Of a stretch of DNA of 64,000 bases, positions 10,861 to 23,165 are shown one piece after another (within the stretch, counting starts at the first letter, position 1; every line of letters begins with the position of its first letter). The notes under the pieces were generated by a model that saw only the letters and a list, made by a program, of their open reading frames with translations, had not been told where the DNA came from and ran no database searches. Where the stretch lies: positions 22,938-86,937 of the forward strand of contig JAQGDQ010000862.1 of assembly GCA_030141605.1 (NCBI GenBank), read 5' to 3'. The translations under genes were made by a program, and so were the position numbers. Source of the stretch: Tubiluchus corallicola. Lineage: Eukaryota > Priapulida > Priapulimorpha > Priapulimorphida > Tubiluchidae.

Positions 10861-12285
10861 ATTAACAATAATAATAACGATGAAAATCACTATGAAAATG
10901 ACAATGATACCAATAAATAACATTTTAAAGTGAAAATGTTGGAATTTAGCCTGCATTTTTTAACAATGTAATAGGGCTTTAGACTGCTGTATGCCACCGC
11001 ATTTTGTCGTGGTCAAGGCAATCCAAAGTCATGATAATATTATACTACAAACCATAATAATATACCTATTGAATAAAGTGCAGGTTTAGGTGGCAAGTGA
11101 CTTTTGACAGAGTATAGCATGACAATAAAAGATACAGTTGACCCAAAAGAGCGTAAACAGATTTTTTCAAGTTGTGCACTAGTTGAGCAGCTACAGCTGG
11201 TGTTGTCACAGAAGAATTGAATAATAGAAATCTTAAGTTCAATGACCAAATTTTTGGAAAAAGATCAAAATTTGACTTCTCATGAAAGCAATTTACAAAT
11301 TATAGCCACCATAGCAGGGCATAAGGCATACATATGTGTCCGCTCACTTATCCATCTACCTTTTAATCTATCTATCTATCTATAAACACAATTTATTTTA
11401 AGTGCAGTAGCATATGTGTGCTTGCAAATAAAAACCGTCCGTAAGTCGGCATAGCTAAAACTGCGTTACGATGCTTCAAAGTAGAAAGGTGTTATGTTTT
11501 TAGTAAAAGCAAATGCTATATTTCATGAACTTATATATTCGAGCATCATATTATCAGGAAAATGTCCAAAAGATACTAAAAAGTTAATTTTGTAACCCTG
11601 TGCCCAATTCTCTGAATAGAAACTTGTACTGCAGTTGTAAAAAAACTCCTATTTTTTTAACTTTCATTGTACCTCGTGCATGCAAACATTTTGCTTCGAA
11701 TTCTTTTTATTGACAAAATTATCCTCATGGAATGGAATTTCAGAATGTAAAAGCTGTAAAAGCTTCGTTGCCGACTTGTGGGCAATTTTTCTACGCAAGT
11801 ACACATGGTAATTTTACTAATTTGGTTATTTCCAACACAAAATGTGCAGCAGACACATTTCTGTTTACAAAACGTGTGTACAATTCAAAAATATAAAGTA
11901 AGTAAAGTAATAAGTAAGATACAAAGATATAAGTAAATACAAAATAACAAGTAAAATCTATTAACAAGATGTTTAGCAGACTCTATTGCAAAAATTTCAA
12001 GAAAATTCAGCTGGATTGATCACCTGGGTCATTGTAAAAAATTTTACATGAGGATTATGATTTGCGTAATTGCAATTTTTCCATGCTGTGCACCAGGTTA
12101 GATGACTATGGTAGGTCGTCTTGTGGAAAAGAAAAAAGCTAATAATAGAAAATAGCCCCAAGAACAAAGCATTATTGCCGATAAAATTGCATATAAGCTT
12201 ATGAACTGCAGGTCATATCAGTTCTGTGCTCAGATCGAAAAAGAAAGTAATTAAAAAATGACACTTCCACCAATTTGTGACATGT
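10861..12285. other. Unassigned AT-rich DNA
   Basis: No gene is supported. A short imperfect (TCTA) tract sits near 11353-11390. The part near 10,905-11,120 is related to 36,950-37,150 (aagtgaaaatgttggaat and the following gacagagt-tagcatgacaat phrases), so it is probably another dispersed repeat. Confidence 0.45.
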
Positions 12286-12289
12286 AGGG

Positions 12290-13618
12290 TGATCTTTATC
12301 AGAATCTTCTTAACTCTGTTGATAACAGCAATCTTGCCAATGAATTACATGAAGTACTATCTGGAAACATTAATGAAATTAACAAATTTATGGGAGTTGA
12401 GGTACAGCAAGCCATTAAAAAGCTAGCATTGAATAGGTCAGCTGGGCCAGACAGTCTCAAGTCAGACATGCCTCTCACGTGTTACCAGTTTTATTCGCAT
12501 TGTTTTATAACTCTTGTATCACTCATTATTTCTTACCAGACTAACTAATGTTATCAGTAATTGTGCCATTTAATAAAGACAAAAATAGAGATATAGCAGA
12601 AAGGAATAACTTTTGACTCATCACTATATCCTTGGCCTCTAGTAAACTTTTAGAAATCGTTGTATTGACTCGTTATGCTGATGACTCGTTATGCTGATTG
12701 TCTCCCTGCCAACCAAAACAAGTTTGGCCCTGAATTTGGGTACTGATTTATGTATTAACATGTTAAAAGAAGTAGTAGACTATTATATAGACCGACAGAG
12801 TACTGCACATATGTTTTTAGACGGCACCAATGCCTTCGATAGAATTAATTATTTTAATCTGGTTTTAAAACTCATTGAAACTGAGATGCCAAATGTTGTT
12901 GTTTGTTTATTTGTTTTTTATTACACCCATCAAGACATGCTGGTGAGATGAGGCAATTATAACTCTGAGATTTTTAAAATTGGCAATGGTTTATGGCAGG
13001 GAGGAAAGATGTCCCCTCTTCTGTTTAACTTCAACTTTATAGAACTTAGTGGAAATCTAGCCTCTAGTAATCTTGGATGTCAAATTGCAGATATTTATTA
13101 CAATCATTTGACATACACTGACGATATTTGCCTATTAAGTACCATGACAAGTGCTCTGATAAAATTATGTAATATGAATGTTGGTTATGCAACAAAATTT
13201 GATATTTTAATTAATGTTGACAAAACTAAGCTTGTGACTATAATGTCTTCTATTAAGAGCAACTTTGAGTTCGGAACAGTTAAGTTTGCTGGATCTGTTA
13301 TTGAGACTTGTGATAATATCTTGGTCACATCATTTCTAGGGACAACAGAGACGATCTAGATGTCATACGACAAGCAGACATTTATTACTCTCGAGCAAAT
13401 AAGCTATGCCGTGAAGTTTACTATTGCACCAATGCTGTAAAAACACGTCTGTTTAATACTTATTGTAATAGCGTCTACTGTGCAACCACCTGGCGGCATT
13501 TTCATAATTATAATCTGAACAAAATTAAGGTTGCTCATAATAAAGCAATGCAAAATTTTTTCAATTATCAGTTTGACCACAGTGCCATGGACGTTTCTGT
13601 GACGCGTGAATTTCTGTG
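12290..13618 (+). pseudogene. Degenerate LINE reverse transcriptase
   Basis: A non-LTR reverse transcriptase spread over several frames. Near 12.33-12.46 kb comes the RT N-terminal part (EVQQAIKKL, RSAGPDS). At 12691-12951 comes the region with the first catalytic Asp context (FLDGTNAFDRI). After an in-frame TGA at 12949-12951 the same frame resumes and gives WQGGKMSPLLFN and the active-site box YTDDICLL (near 13.11 kb; YADD is usual). From about 13345 the frame shifts and continues through the thumb (DVIRQADIYYSRANKL, then ATTWRHFHNYNL) to a stop near 13618. No endonuclease domain was found upstream, so the copy is 5' truncated as well as interrupted. The family resembles LINEs with a long tail after the RT; I cannot name the clade. 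Confidence 0.8.
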
Positions 13619-13755
13619 ATATTCATTGATATAATGATTGAAGCCAATGCTGTTTACTTTGTTTGCTTTTATGTTTATTCACTTGTATTTTCGTTGTATC
13701 TATTTTTAATGTTGTACTTATATGATATGAACGAAAGTTAGAAATAAGGAAGTAA

Positions 13756-13758
<3 letters not shown>

Positions 13759-13791
<33 letters not shown>
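13759..13791. repeat. (TC)n microsatellite
   Basis: About 16 uninterrupted TC dinucleotides just downstream of the LINE remnant, possibly derived from its 3' tail (inference). Confidence 0.95.
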
Positions 13792-13795
<4 letters not shown>

Positions 13796-14004
13796 CTCTT
13801 TCTTGCTTCTATATATTCGTCTATTTTATATTTTGTTTATCCATCTATGACTTATCCATGAGCAACACGACAGCATTCATGAAAATAGAAAATCTAAATA
13901 AACTTAACAATGTAGGCTTGAGATGTTTTCTTGAACGGAAGCATGATGCATCTAGTACAAATTGATCTACTAACTAGTGTTTATATTATGTACATAATTC
14001 TTAA

Positions 14005-14225
14005 ATAGTACAACATGCACATGGGGGCAGTAGATCAGTTTCACATGTTGATGACTTTCTATGAAGTTATTCTATTTATCTATACAAGCATACATGATGT
14101 ATACAGATTAATGATGATGACGCTGATGACACACCGACAGCACAGTTGCATAGCAAAACAATTTTGTCCAGAGTTGAAACTGTATGCTGTATCAGTGCCA
14201 ATAGAGCCAATCCTCCAATGAACGA
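14005..14225 (+). pseudogene. piggyBac transposase fragment
   Basis: The frame starting at 14015 reads MHMGAVDQFHMLMTFYEV. This is closely similar to the segment MHMGAVDLCDMLMSFYRI encoded in the longer piggyBac remnant at 25.0 kb, and it corresponds to the conserved block around the last catalytic Asp (xVDxxDM). The upstream phrase agtacaacatgca is also shared in nucleotide sequence. In this copy the VDLCDM core has become VDQFHM, which removes the family's usual Asp, and the sequence after 14.1 kb is not recognisable. It is a short dead scrap. Confidence 0.7.
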
Positions 14226-14279
14226 TATAATGCAAACATATTTTATACATTAAACTGCGTTTGCAAACTGTTCCTTTTG

Positions 14280-14730
14280 AACTTAAAGGACTGATATAAA
14301 TGATAATAAAGGATTCCTATTGCTGAAGCAAAATTATAGGCGGAGTGAAGTAAAATGACGTCACGACAATGGCTTTCAATCAACTAATCTCAGCTCTTAC
14401 TGGTTGAGGATAGTATAAAAGAGGGGTCGCATCATCATGTAGCCCATTCCATTTATCTCGAGAGATCTATATATCTCCTTACAAGAATCCCACCAGATGC
14501 CACTAGAATGTCTTTACTACACTTTATTTATCAAAAATCAGAAGTTGTGCACCTGAAAAAGCCCGCAAAAGGGTTGCTCTGGCATTCCCTTCCAATTTTA
14601 TGAATGCGAATATCACCCACCGTTGAACAGCCTAAATGGGGTGAAAAGGTTTTCCCGCCAGCTGAGCCCGATGGGAAAAATAAACCATTAATGAGGCCAT
14701 ACAGGATCGAGACCTTTACACATTATAATA
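14280..14730 (+). repeat. Repeat module F (5' part), copy 1
   Basis: Shares with 17465-17780 the series tgttccttttga, aagcaaaattatacgcagagtg-like sequence, a TGACGTCA palindrome (14356-14363 here) and a cacccaccg phrase. A TATA-like tataaaag lies at about 14412-14419 and is absent from the 17.5-kb copy. The 93-codon frame at 14604 is not conserved in that copy. Confidence 0.6.
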
Positions 14731-15910
14731 AATCCAGAAGCAACATTAAATTAATGGTAGACAAATCAATCACAAAATTTGCACATGACAAAAAACCCAC
14801 AATGCCAAATCACACCGCACCACACTACCCTCATCAAGTCTACCACACAACACACTACGCCACTCCATATAATATTGGTTTTTGATTTTGTCTTTAGAGT
14901 GCAAGCGAGAGGGCGCTATTGGAGAAAAAAATAAAGAGAAAATAGTTATCATTTAGTTTGTAATCACTTTTTATAGTCTTGTGATTCGTACAGGCATAAT
15001 TTTGGAATTCAGCAAATAATTTTTAGTTCAAGCAGAAAATTCCGCAAGCGAGCGTGACACAATGCTATAATATTTTTTTACAAGTTTCTCTCTACAAAAG
15101 TGAATTGATGAAAAGTCTAATGAGAAACATTGGTGTGGCAAAGCAGGTATTAAATATTAAAGCCTCTTTGTACAATTGACAAAAAATGCAATAGAACTTT
15201 GACAATAATTGAGATGACTTTTAACCACTTAAACTCATCAGTAATAACGGTTAAGTACAATCACACGCAGCAACAATTTTATTGGGATTTTGCAATAAAA
15301 CCAATATTAAAAATTGACAATATTAAGTGACAATAAATGTCATTTAAAATAATTGTAATTGCACAATAAAGAAAAATATAAACAAGCGAACAGCAGAAAA
15401 AATCTTGCATTGATTTTACTGATACGAGATGCAGCCCAATTTATTCACAGGAAAAATAACCAGCGCACTCATTCACAAAATAGACTAAAATTGGCTACTC
15501 ACGATGAAAAGCAGAAACTGCGGTTTTCACATTTTCGAGAAAACATCATGAATTTGGCACTTAAAATCGATAGCAGAAATTAAATTTCACGCCAAAATCT
15601 CACAGTAATGCACAAAGTTCTGAAAAATGCTAGAGCACACATCAACGGATTCCGTTATTCTTATTTGCCATTAGCAAGATTGCAAGACAAATGATATGCT
15701 TCGTAAGTGAGATGCAAATGACATGAACAATGTCACGCTTAGATACTGACTTCTCGAATTAAAACATTTAGCGCCAGTTATTTCACTTCGTTTTATGCAG
15801 ATGGATTTAATTGATTAATAGATCTTCAAGTTTCATGTTTCTTATTAATATTCATGTTTGTTTATGTAACGCATCTGTTTCTCAGTTTCATTTCTTTCTC
15901 TTTTGGGAAG
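14731..15910. other. Unassigned stretch with a short CAC-rich part
   Basis: No gene is supported. Positions 14790-14870 are CAC/CCA-rich like 16965-17300. A short phrase at 15660-15700 is the inverse of 1655-1680 (ttgccattagcaagattgca). Confidence 0.4.
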
Positions 15911-15914
15911 CATG

Positions 15915-16260
15915 GTCCATCTTGAAAAACCTGCTGTGGTACGTTTCTCTTCGATTTTGCTAAAATTTACTAATTATTTTAGCCGATAAACCCAGATAAA
16001 AGAGCAGAGTAATATCAAAAAAATGTAAATTTTTTATTTTGTGAAATTCAAAAACCAAAATTTGGTACAACGCCTGTAAAAAATTGGCTGCAGTGGATAT
16101 TTGAAAAGGGAAGCTTTAGCAGGATTTCCCCAAAATTAAAAGCTTCTGAGCAGACAAAGTCTTATGGGGGCGGCGCCAGGAGAGCAGTAAGTAGGTGGTT
16201 TTTTCACCTGACACTTTGACAAGCTAATAATGACTAATTGTTGCAAAATGAATACAATAA
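15915..16260 (+). repeat. Repeat module F (3' part), copy 1
   Basis: Related to 17880-18180 and 25700-26020. Shared phrases are ttttagccgat, aaaagagcaga, ggctgcagtgg, gcggcgcca and agagcagtaagtaggtggtt. The 25.7-kb copy carries about 100 extra bases ending in TGACGTCA within the same frame of homology. Confidence 0.7.
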
Positions 16261-16964
16261 ATGAAAGTTTTTCTGTAGTTTTTCACAAAATTTGGGTCCA
16301 AGTGAAAAAATGAACCAGCTGTTTGTTAAATCACAAAATCATGTACTTCACACTTGTTTCTGCTTTAATTAAGTTTAGTTAATAAAATTACACTAAAACT
16401 TTAGGTAACCAGTCAGTTCTCTTAGAAGAACGTTGTAACGTCCTGGATGTACAGGCTAGTTTCCCAGTGCATTCAGTTCTCGATTGGTTCTCATCAAGTC
16501 GAGCAAAACAGAAATTAACAATGTACTCATTAAGACCATAAGCCTGGCACTAAAAAGTACTAGTCACTTTCAAGATGTGGCAGTGGCGCCACTAACTACA
16601 GATGTGAAAAATTTGAGGTCTAAAATGGTTCAGATGTGTTTGACTGAATGGTATCATTCATTTTGAGCAAATTAAAAAAAACGAGAAACTTTTTTATACA
16701 ATATTTATAAGGAATAAGTTCAGCTTTAACGAGTCTGAAATTAGTCATTCGCAAAATCAAATTCGAAAAGATTATTATCCCATCTTTAAACAATTAACAT
16801 GCTCAAAGTAATTAAATCAGATAATCGTAGCATTCACAAAATGGACATTCTCAAGAGAAACACTGAAAAATGCGTAAAGTTTTAAGCAGTGTGGGCAGGC
16901 TACAATGCAATAATCACAATTACAGTTACTAGCCAAACCCTGCAAAAATTAACATAAATCCACA
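16261..16964. other. Unassigned AT-rich DNA
   Basis: No gene or repeat match that I can support. A 60-codon frame at 16484 has no motif. Confidence 0.35.
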
Positions 16965-17300
16965 AAGACACAACATTACACTGTATCACACCACACATAA
17001 CATATATACCCAACACACTATCCACATCACAGCACCTGCACCATACCACACTGTCTGCAGCACCATGCTGAACCCATCACACTGCATGCGTCATGCCATT
17101 CAACATTCAACACACATTACGATGTCTTACCCACCACACAACCCAGCATGCTATAACACACCCACAACACCACCTGCCACACAGCATGCCACCCACCCAC
17201 AATTCACAACTTAACACCGAACACGCCACACCTTCCACAGCGTGCTCAGTACATACTACGTCATAAGGCACCACGCCAAACCAACCACACCACATGGTGG
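16965..17300. repeat. CAC/CCACA-rich low-complexity tract
   Basis: Strongly strand-biased C+A sequence built from irregular cacac, cacca and acaccac words. Comparable tracts occur at 14.79 kb, inverted at 41.22-41.34 kb, and inverted at 56.59-56.86 kb next to module R. It gives long spurious frames on the opposite strand (for example 17107-17487). Confidence 0.8.
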
Positions 17301-17464
17301 CCATGATGACGACAATGGTGATTTTGGTTGTAACAATTACCATGGTGACACCTACAATACCAATGCTGGCAGCACAGCAGTACCGCGAAGGTTGATACTG
17401 TTTGACATGGCAAATGCTATTAGATCCAATTAGATCAATATAATGAAAGGGTGTTCCACGTTTT

Positions 17465-18180
17465 TGCAAATTGTTCCTTTTGATCATAATGGAGTACCAT
17501 TGTAATGCTTCATTATAAGAGCCAGGAGCAGCTTCTATTGAAGTAAAATTATACGCAGAGTGCCATGGGAATGACGTCAGAACGCCGGCTTTTTCAGTCG
17601 AAGCCCGTTTCCTGTTCTTTCCAAAGAGCTATTGATCTTATTTCCAATGCTGGGTCCAAGAAAAACGGTCACATGGCACTCGCAGGAAAATGCCTATAAC
17701 ACCCACCGCTGGAAGGGCTATCAATCCGTTACCAGCACCGTTTCAAGACCGTTTCCGTTCTCTAGAAATAAGAGATATGAATTTCGCAAAAAATGGAGCT
17801 AAAAGGCTATTCTCGAGGTTTTTGCTCCTGTTCCTCCAGCTGTGCACGCGTAATTATAAGACTTATCAAACACCACCAAAAAGTTTAAAGAGTCAGAGAA
17901 CGTATATATCTTGTCAAACATGCTGCAGTACGATTCTCTTTGTTTTTGCCAAAAGTTTGCGATTATTTTAGCCGATCCAGTTAAAAGAGCAGAATATCAT
18001 CAGGAAAACGTAGATTTTGGAAATCGTGTGGAAACGAAAAACGAAAATTTTGAGAAAAAGCAGCATGAAACGTTTATGTACAAAAGTAGCTGCAGTAGAG
18101 AACTGAAAGGAAATCTGTGGCAAAAATTAATAGCTGAAGTGTCACATGACTTTTTAAAGCAAATTGTAAGATGTTAACCC
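17465..18180 (+). repeat. Repeat module F, copy 2 (5' and 3' parts contiguous)
   Basis: The left part parallels 14280-14730 and includes TGACGTCA at 17572-17579. The right part parallels 15915-16260. It runs straight into module R at 18180. The frames of 93 and 88 codons at 17690 and 17911 are not conserved in the parallel copies. Confidence 0.65.
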
Positions 18181-18370
18181 ATTAGTTTAAACATATCAGC
18201 TTAGGTGTGCAGGCAAAATGGCATAGCCATCATCACAGCTGGAGGTTTGCATTTTTTGCCATCAAACAGCATAACTGAATACAATACTGACGCCACCTAT
18301 CTTCTTGAACCACGTGACGTGGCCTATGTAAAAAACTGGTTTTACATCTATTTAAAAAGCCAGGTGCTGT
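18181..18370 (+). repeat. Repeat module R, copy 2
   Basis: Matches the inverse of 56440-56575 closely (cagcttaggtgtgcaggcaa, gccatcatcacagctggagg, and a tgacgccacctatcttcttga phrase) and is related to 9795-9970. Confidence 0.8.
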
Positions 18371-19194
18371 CAGCTACCAGGTAAAACTAGCAAATAAGTT
18401 TGATCAATAGTTATAATTTATAATAGTTGACGTGATTTAAAACGTGATATGAAAACGTTTCTGACGTGATTTAAAACTTAAGATTTTGCATACAATATAT
18501 TCAAGATTTACAGAATTGGACACAGAAAAAAACGCCATATTTTTCTTTGAAAGTTCTAATTTTTTGCTCTATTGATTTGACTTTGCTTTGAATGCACAGC
18601 GACTGCAATTCATAAAGAAATTGCTATTTGTAAATTTCAACCTGTGATCCAGTTAAAGGCCACTCAACCTCGGCGCAACTCTGTCGTGTTTCTTTCTCTC
18701 GCACAGCTCGTAGAGAAAACAAGAAAAATTGGCAATAAATAAATAAATTAATAATTTTTTTCGATCCTCATTTTTCAGTCAGAGATCAGCCAGTGTCAGC
18801 ATGACTTGTGCTACTTGATTTGTCTCATCAATACTTTTCATTTGATAAATTAGTACCTAGTTTCACCTGGTTGACTCCTTCAAGACAGTGTGCATTTTCT
18901 GCACCTTGCGTGGGTTCAGGAGAAACTGCTCTCACTAAGCAGCGATCACGATATATTGTAGCTGTTACAATAGTTGCAATTTTGTACAGTAGATGGCTGT
19001 CTGGTATTGCCCGATACTATTCGGCTAATTGGAGCAGTTATATTATTACAAATCTTACAAGATTGCATATTAATTTTGATTTTAAATGCGTAATACTAAA
19101 TCTACCTACTGTCATTTACGTAATTGTTAGTGACTACTGTTTGTTAATTATTGGTTTTTCTATGGTAACACATTGTAGGTGTTGTATTAGTTTC
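18371..19194. other. Mixed stretch with a truncated B copy
   Basis: No gene is supported. A truncated start of module B lies at 18980-19035 and is followed by a G-end block (19040-19110) leading into the full B copy. This suggests one repeat inserted into or duplicated next to another. Confidence 0.45.
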
Positions 19195-19460
19195 GATTTT
19201 GTACAATAGATGGCTCACTGATATTACCCAAAGCTATTCAGCCAATTGGAGCATCTGCCATTGCTGGTCATGCATGCTGTCAATCACTCTTACCCATGAG
19301 CTATCATGTGCGACGTTGCTTTCATGCACGCATCGCTACACTCACTCCTCTAGCATGTATGCGAGTGCACCATGTCTTTACCACACTCTACGCAGACCCA
19401 CATGTTTTGGTAAATTATATTCTCCATCCATGTACACTAGCCAAAAATGAATGCGGAGAA
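19195..19460 (+). repeat. Repeat module B, copy 5
   Basis: Plus-orientation B copy with the gcatgctgtcaatcactctt core. It is joined directly to the A-extension block. Confidence 0.8.
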
Positions 19461-20290
19461 ATGTCCGTTTTCATGCTAATGTTCGCTGTTTTGGTACAAA
19501 AGTATTACTGAAAACCCCAATGGTGCGAATAAATTTTGCAGACATTTTCATAGAAACCTGAGCTGGTAGAACTGCCTTATTCTCTGTTTCCATTTTTCTA
19601 TGTACTGTAAAAAATAACATAATATATGAAATTGTCACAGCAGCCACCCATCCATTTAGCTGCGAGTATCTGTAGTGCATAACTTCCTCCTTTGCTACTT
19701 ATCAAGTAAACCTCTCAACTTCTCCATTATTGTCAATTAGCGACAGAAAATCAAAAGCAGTTTTGTTTGAGAGCTGGAAATAAAGTTTTGTTATCAAAGC
19801 GCAGGTGTGTTCTATTATTTCTGTTGGAAGTAATGCTTGTCATAATATATCGCCCTGGGAAACGTGTTTTGTTAAGATTGAAAGGAGCTTTTCAAACTGT
19901 TTGTATAGCAAATATTGGGCTAAAAGCTTTTCTTGTGATAATAAAGGGTGAAACCGCCTAACATTAATTGCTGTTTGGATAAGATGGAGAAAGTCTTAAG
20001 TGCTCAGCCACCTGAACAAAAGACTCTTTGTAAGACGAAGAAAGTTTTAAATGCTCAGCCACCTGAACAAAGGGTTCTTTATATGACGGAGAAAGTTTTA
20101 AGTGCTCAGCCACCTAAACAAAAGGCTCTTTACAAGTGGAATTCTAAGATTCAAGTTCTGTTGTTGACTTTGAGCTGAGATAATTGCTGAGAGTGGTTCT
20201 GAAGCAAAGAAAATATTTTCCCACATTTTAACATCTTTTGTAAATTACACTCCCCCGAATACCTGGGAATGACGCCAGGGAAAGAGTTAA
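19461..20290 (+). repeat. Repeat module A, copy 3, with extension and 51-bp tandem array
   Basis: The left part (19465-19740) is the inverse of 60170-60440. The rest is a standard A copy. Between about 19983 and 20135 it has three 51-bp units of the type gaaagttttaagtgctcagc + cacctgaacaaaaggctctt. The 60-kb copy has one. Being in-frame, the array produces an apparent KVLSAQPPEQK protein repeat. Confidence 0.8.
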
Positions 20291-20370
20291 TGGCTAGCGG
20301 CTTGAAAAACTCCGATTCGTCCTTGAACACATACGCATTATCGATCGTTGTGTTAAATTAAGTGAACTAC

Positions 20371-20401
<31 letters not shown>

Positions 20402-20417
20402 CGTGTGTGCGAGTGTA
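20371..20417. repeat. (GT)n microsatellite
   Basis: An AT run passing into an almost uninterrupted GT run of about 16 units. Confidence 0.9.
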
Positions 20418-20562
20418 TGAATATTGAATTCATGATGAAATCATGATCCAACATTACCCTTTAGCTATTACATTGTTACATTGTTTATAATACATACAAT
20501 TTACATGTTTTATTTTTATTTTCCGTAAGTTCTTCTAATTTCAGAAAAGTTTTCCTCCGTAG

Positions 20563-20799
20563 TCATGCAGCCAAGTCATTCGGTATCAAGGATAGTATCT
20601 GTTTAATTGCGTCAATTTGACAAACCCTCTCATAGGTAGAAACACCGAGAGCTTTGTGATAATCTCGTAGGCTATTATCCAGCCTGCGACCGAGTTGAGT
20701 GTAGCTTTCATTTTTCTGTTTGCCAATACTTCGGAATCTTTCCAAGTACATATCAGGACTGAGAATGTAAGCACCATTTCGCAAACTGTCTGTTGGCAT
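20563..20799 (-). pseudogene. Retrotransposon gag capsid (SCAN-like) fragment
   Basis: The minus-strand frame starts at an ATG at 20799 and runs 78 codons: ILSPDMYLERFRSIGKQKNE, then SYTQLGRRLDNSLRDYHKAL, then VSTYERVCQIDAIKQILSLI. The pattern YxxRFRxxxKxxxESYxxLxxRL followed by a Leu/Ile-rich helix is the capsid C-terminal/SCAN-like region of Ty3/gypsy gag and related host SCAN proteins. The frame ends just where the helix bundle would continue. No zinc knuckle, protease or RT follows on the minus strand. An orphan gag piece is the simplest reading; a domesticated SCAN exon is possible but has no splice support. Confidence 0.55.
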
Positions 20800-21620
20800 T
20801 GTTTATTTACATTGTTTTAATTGTATGTCTCTATCACTTTAGCTATTTTAGGACCGTTTTTAATGTAAATGTTTACTGTTTTGGTGCTAACGTATTACTA
20901 AGATCCAGGTCTGATGGGAGAGGGGCGTCGGGGGTCAGTGACCCATGGACCAGCAGTTTTGGGGAGAGTCGAGAAGATTAAGGACCAGGGTTTTATTTAA
21001 GCCAGGTCTGTTAAAAGTTTTTTTTATTCATAAAATCTACGTGGATTAACCATTTCTTCATATCTTTTCCTAGTAGTTGAAATAACGGAAAATTGCCGAA
21101 ATAATTACAAAAGTTGTTGATGATATGAGCCTTCATATTCTACGTCCACTGGTGAGTGACAGCTTCATGTAGTTTTGCCACTTGAAGTGGGGTCCTTAAT
21201 GCTTGCTGTCCTGGGGCATTTTTTGCAGACATTTTCATAGTGACATTTGCAGTTTCTCTGTAACAAAGGCGAGCCCTTTTACTGGCACCACAGAAATCGA
21301 TGAAATCATTCAGTTGATTTTTTATCTGTTGTTTTTCTTGTCCTACAACTGTTTCAACTATATACATCATACGAAACAATCCTGAGAATTTTGATTTTTT
21401 GTGAAACCCCGTGAATTTGGACAATAAAAAATATTAAATCTCTGACAAAGGAGAATTACAAAATGTCAGTAAGTTGCAGATGTGCTAATACCGTGTAGCA
21501 CAATTTAGTTAAAATGACCTTCAAATGGGAATGTTTAAAGTAGCTCTAATTTTCAATATTTTGCATGGGAAACGTAGTCCTACTCCAAATCATTGGTGAT
21601 TATTATATGCCTTTCTTAAC
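20800..21620. other. Unassigned stretch
   Basis: No gene is supported. A 94-codon minus-strand frame (21140-21424) has a basic N-terminus and no recognised motif. A small G-rich island lies at 20,905-20,975. Confidence 0.35.
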
Positions 21621-21627
21621 AGCAGCA

Positions 21628-21922
21628 AAGTGTTTGCTTTCCATCTTTTGTTAACTTTTTCCCTGGAGTTCCAGGTAGGCAGCTTAACCAAACAAAAAGC
21701 TTCTACATTCCATTGACATTCGTGTCTGTATTTGCTCTAAAGCTTTTGTTAACTCTTCCCCAGGGTGTTCCAGCTTAAGCAAACAAAAAACTTTCTGCAT
21801 TCTATAGAAATTCCTGTCTGTATTTGCCCTCCATCTTTTGTTAACTCTTTCACGGGGAGTTCCAGTTTGGCAGCTTAATTAAACAAAAAAGCTTCTACCG
21901 TCTATTCATAATATTGTCTGTC
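21628..21922. repeat. Tandem repeat, about 97-bp unit x3
   Basis: Three successive units share ttttgttaactctttc, an agttcca phrase, cagctta-aaacaaaaagctt and a final tgtctgt. Unit length varies between about 92 and 101 bp because of small indels. Confidence 0.8.
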
Positions 21923-22429
21923 TTTTAACCCATTCTTTCCAGTATTTAAACAGGGCGCAACTAGTTTACTTAAGATTTCTGAAGTATGTGAAAAGATTTT
22001 CTGAGTTTAACACAAAGAAGTAAAACTGTTCGACTTTCTTTAAAAACACATATAGACGTATAGAGTATAAAGGGTATTTGAAAGATGTAATGAATTTGTT
22101 GGGTGCAACTACTAGAAAAATATAGATCTTTTCCACTTCTTAATTACGAATTACGTTTACAAATCGTATTTGAGAAATTCAATTCACCCAAAGTTTAAAC
22201 TTCTTTAAAAATGGCAAACGAGAGAATGACATGAGAAAATTGGCATTGGAACACTGCTAAGGTAAAAAATGGCAAATGAAAGAATGGCAATGGCAAAATG
22301 GTATACTTAGTAAACTATGTGTTTGAATAAAGGTTATTGTGGGGATAGTAATTTTAGTTTTTTTACTCTGCCTTGGAAATTTTGCTTCAACACAGTCTGT
22401 TTGTATAGTTTGTTTTTCGCCAATTACGG

Positions 22430-22690
22430 CAGTAAGCCTGACATGCAAAAACTATCTAATATATTTCTAAGAATCTACCTGAATAAACGTGGATGGAGAA
22501 GGCCAAAATTCAAGTTTTTTAGCTTGTTATTTTTTCGCAAAGCTTGGCGTTTATGAAAACATCCCTGAAGTACTTCGTCAAGGTCTCTGAGGTAAAGTTT
22601 AGCACACATATTTCGAGATTCCATTTTGAGATTTTCTCTCCTGTAAAACTGTGTAACGCTGATTATGATCTTTTCTTAGTCTATTACCGT
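22430..22690 (-). repeat. Repeat module E, copy 3 (partial, inverted)
   Basis: Inverse of the first part of the E modules at 57.24 and 58.19 kb. Shared phrases, read on the plus strand here, are cctgacatgcaaaaactatc, ttcgcaaagcttggcg and gtgtaacgctgattatgatc. Confidence 0.75.
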
Positions 22691-22869
22691 CGCCAAAATG
22701 AATAAATAAAAGGTAGATAAAGTATTAAGTATTATTTGTGCATTACTGTTTTTAAATCTATTTAACAAACAAATATTTTGCTAACCTGTATCATACTAAT
22801 ACAGCTACATTTTTGTATATTTGTTTGTTCATTTTGTGTTAAATTTTTTTAGCCAAAATAAGCAGATGA

Positions 22870-23165
22870 ATAAGTTTAGAATTGTTCAGCTCTGGCAGAG
22901 ATTTGTTTCCTATGAGTGCATTCTAGTTTTATTATAGAAATCAATTGCATCCATGTAACATTATGTGCCATTTTTCCCATGCCATTTTTATCTGCACCGT
23001 TTTTCTTGTGCAGAGCTGCTGCTATTATGGTTGTTATTGTCATGGTCATTACTGCTGTTGTTGTTTCTGCTGTTGTTATTATTGTAAAATAAATACAACG
23101 CCAGGCTAAGTGTGACGATGTTGTAGATATAATCCATGTACTCAAATTTGTGACACAAGTTTCTT
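22870..23165 (+). repeat. Repeat module D, copy 2
   Basis: Second copy of the GTT-rich module described at 10050-10310. It has several substitutions and a longer insertion around the aagctgctg phrase. Confidence 0.75.

Noticed and set aside
17107-17487. 126-codon minus-strand frame with Val/Cys/Trp-rich content
   Set aside because: Result of the CAC-rich tract lacking stop codons on the opposite strand.
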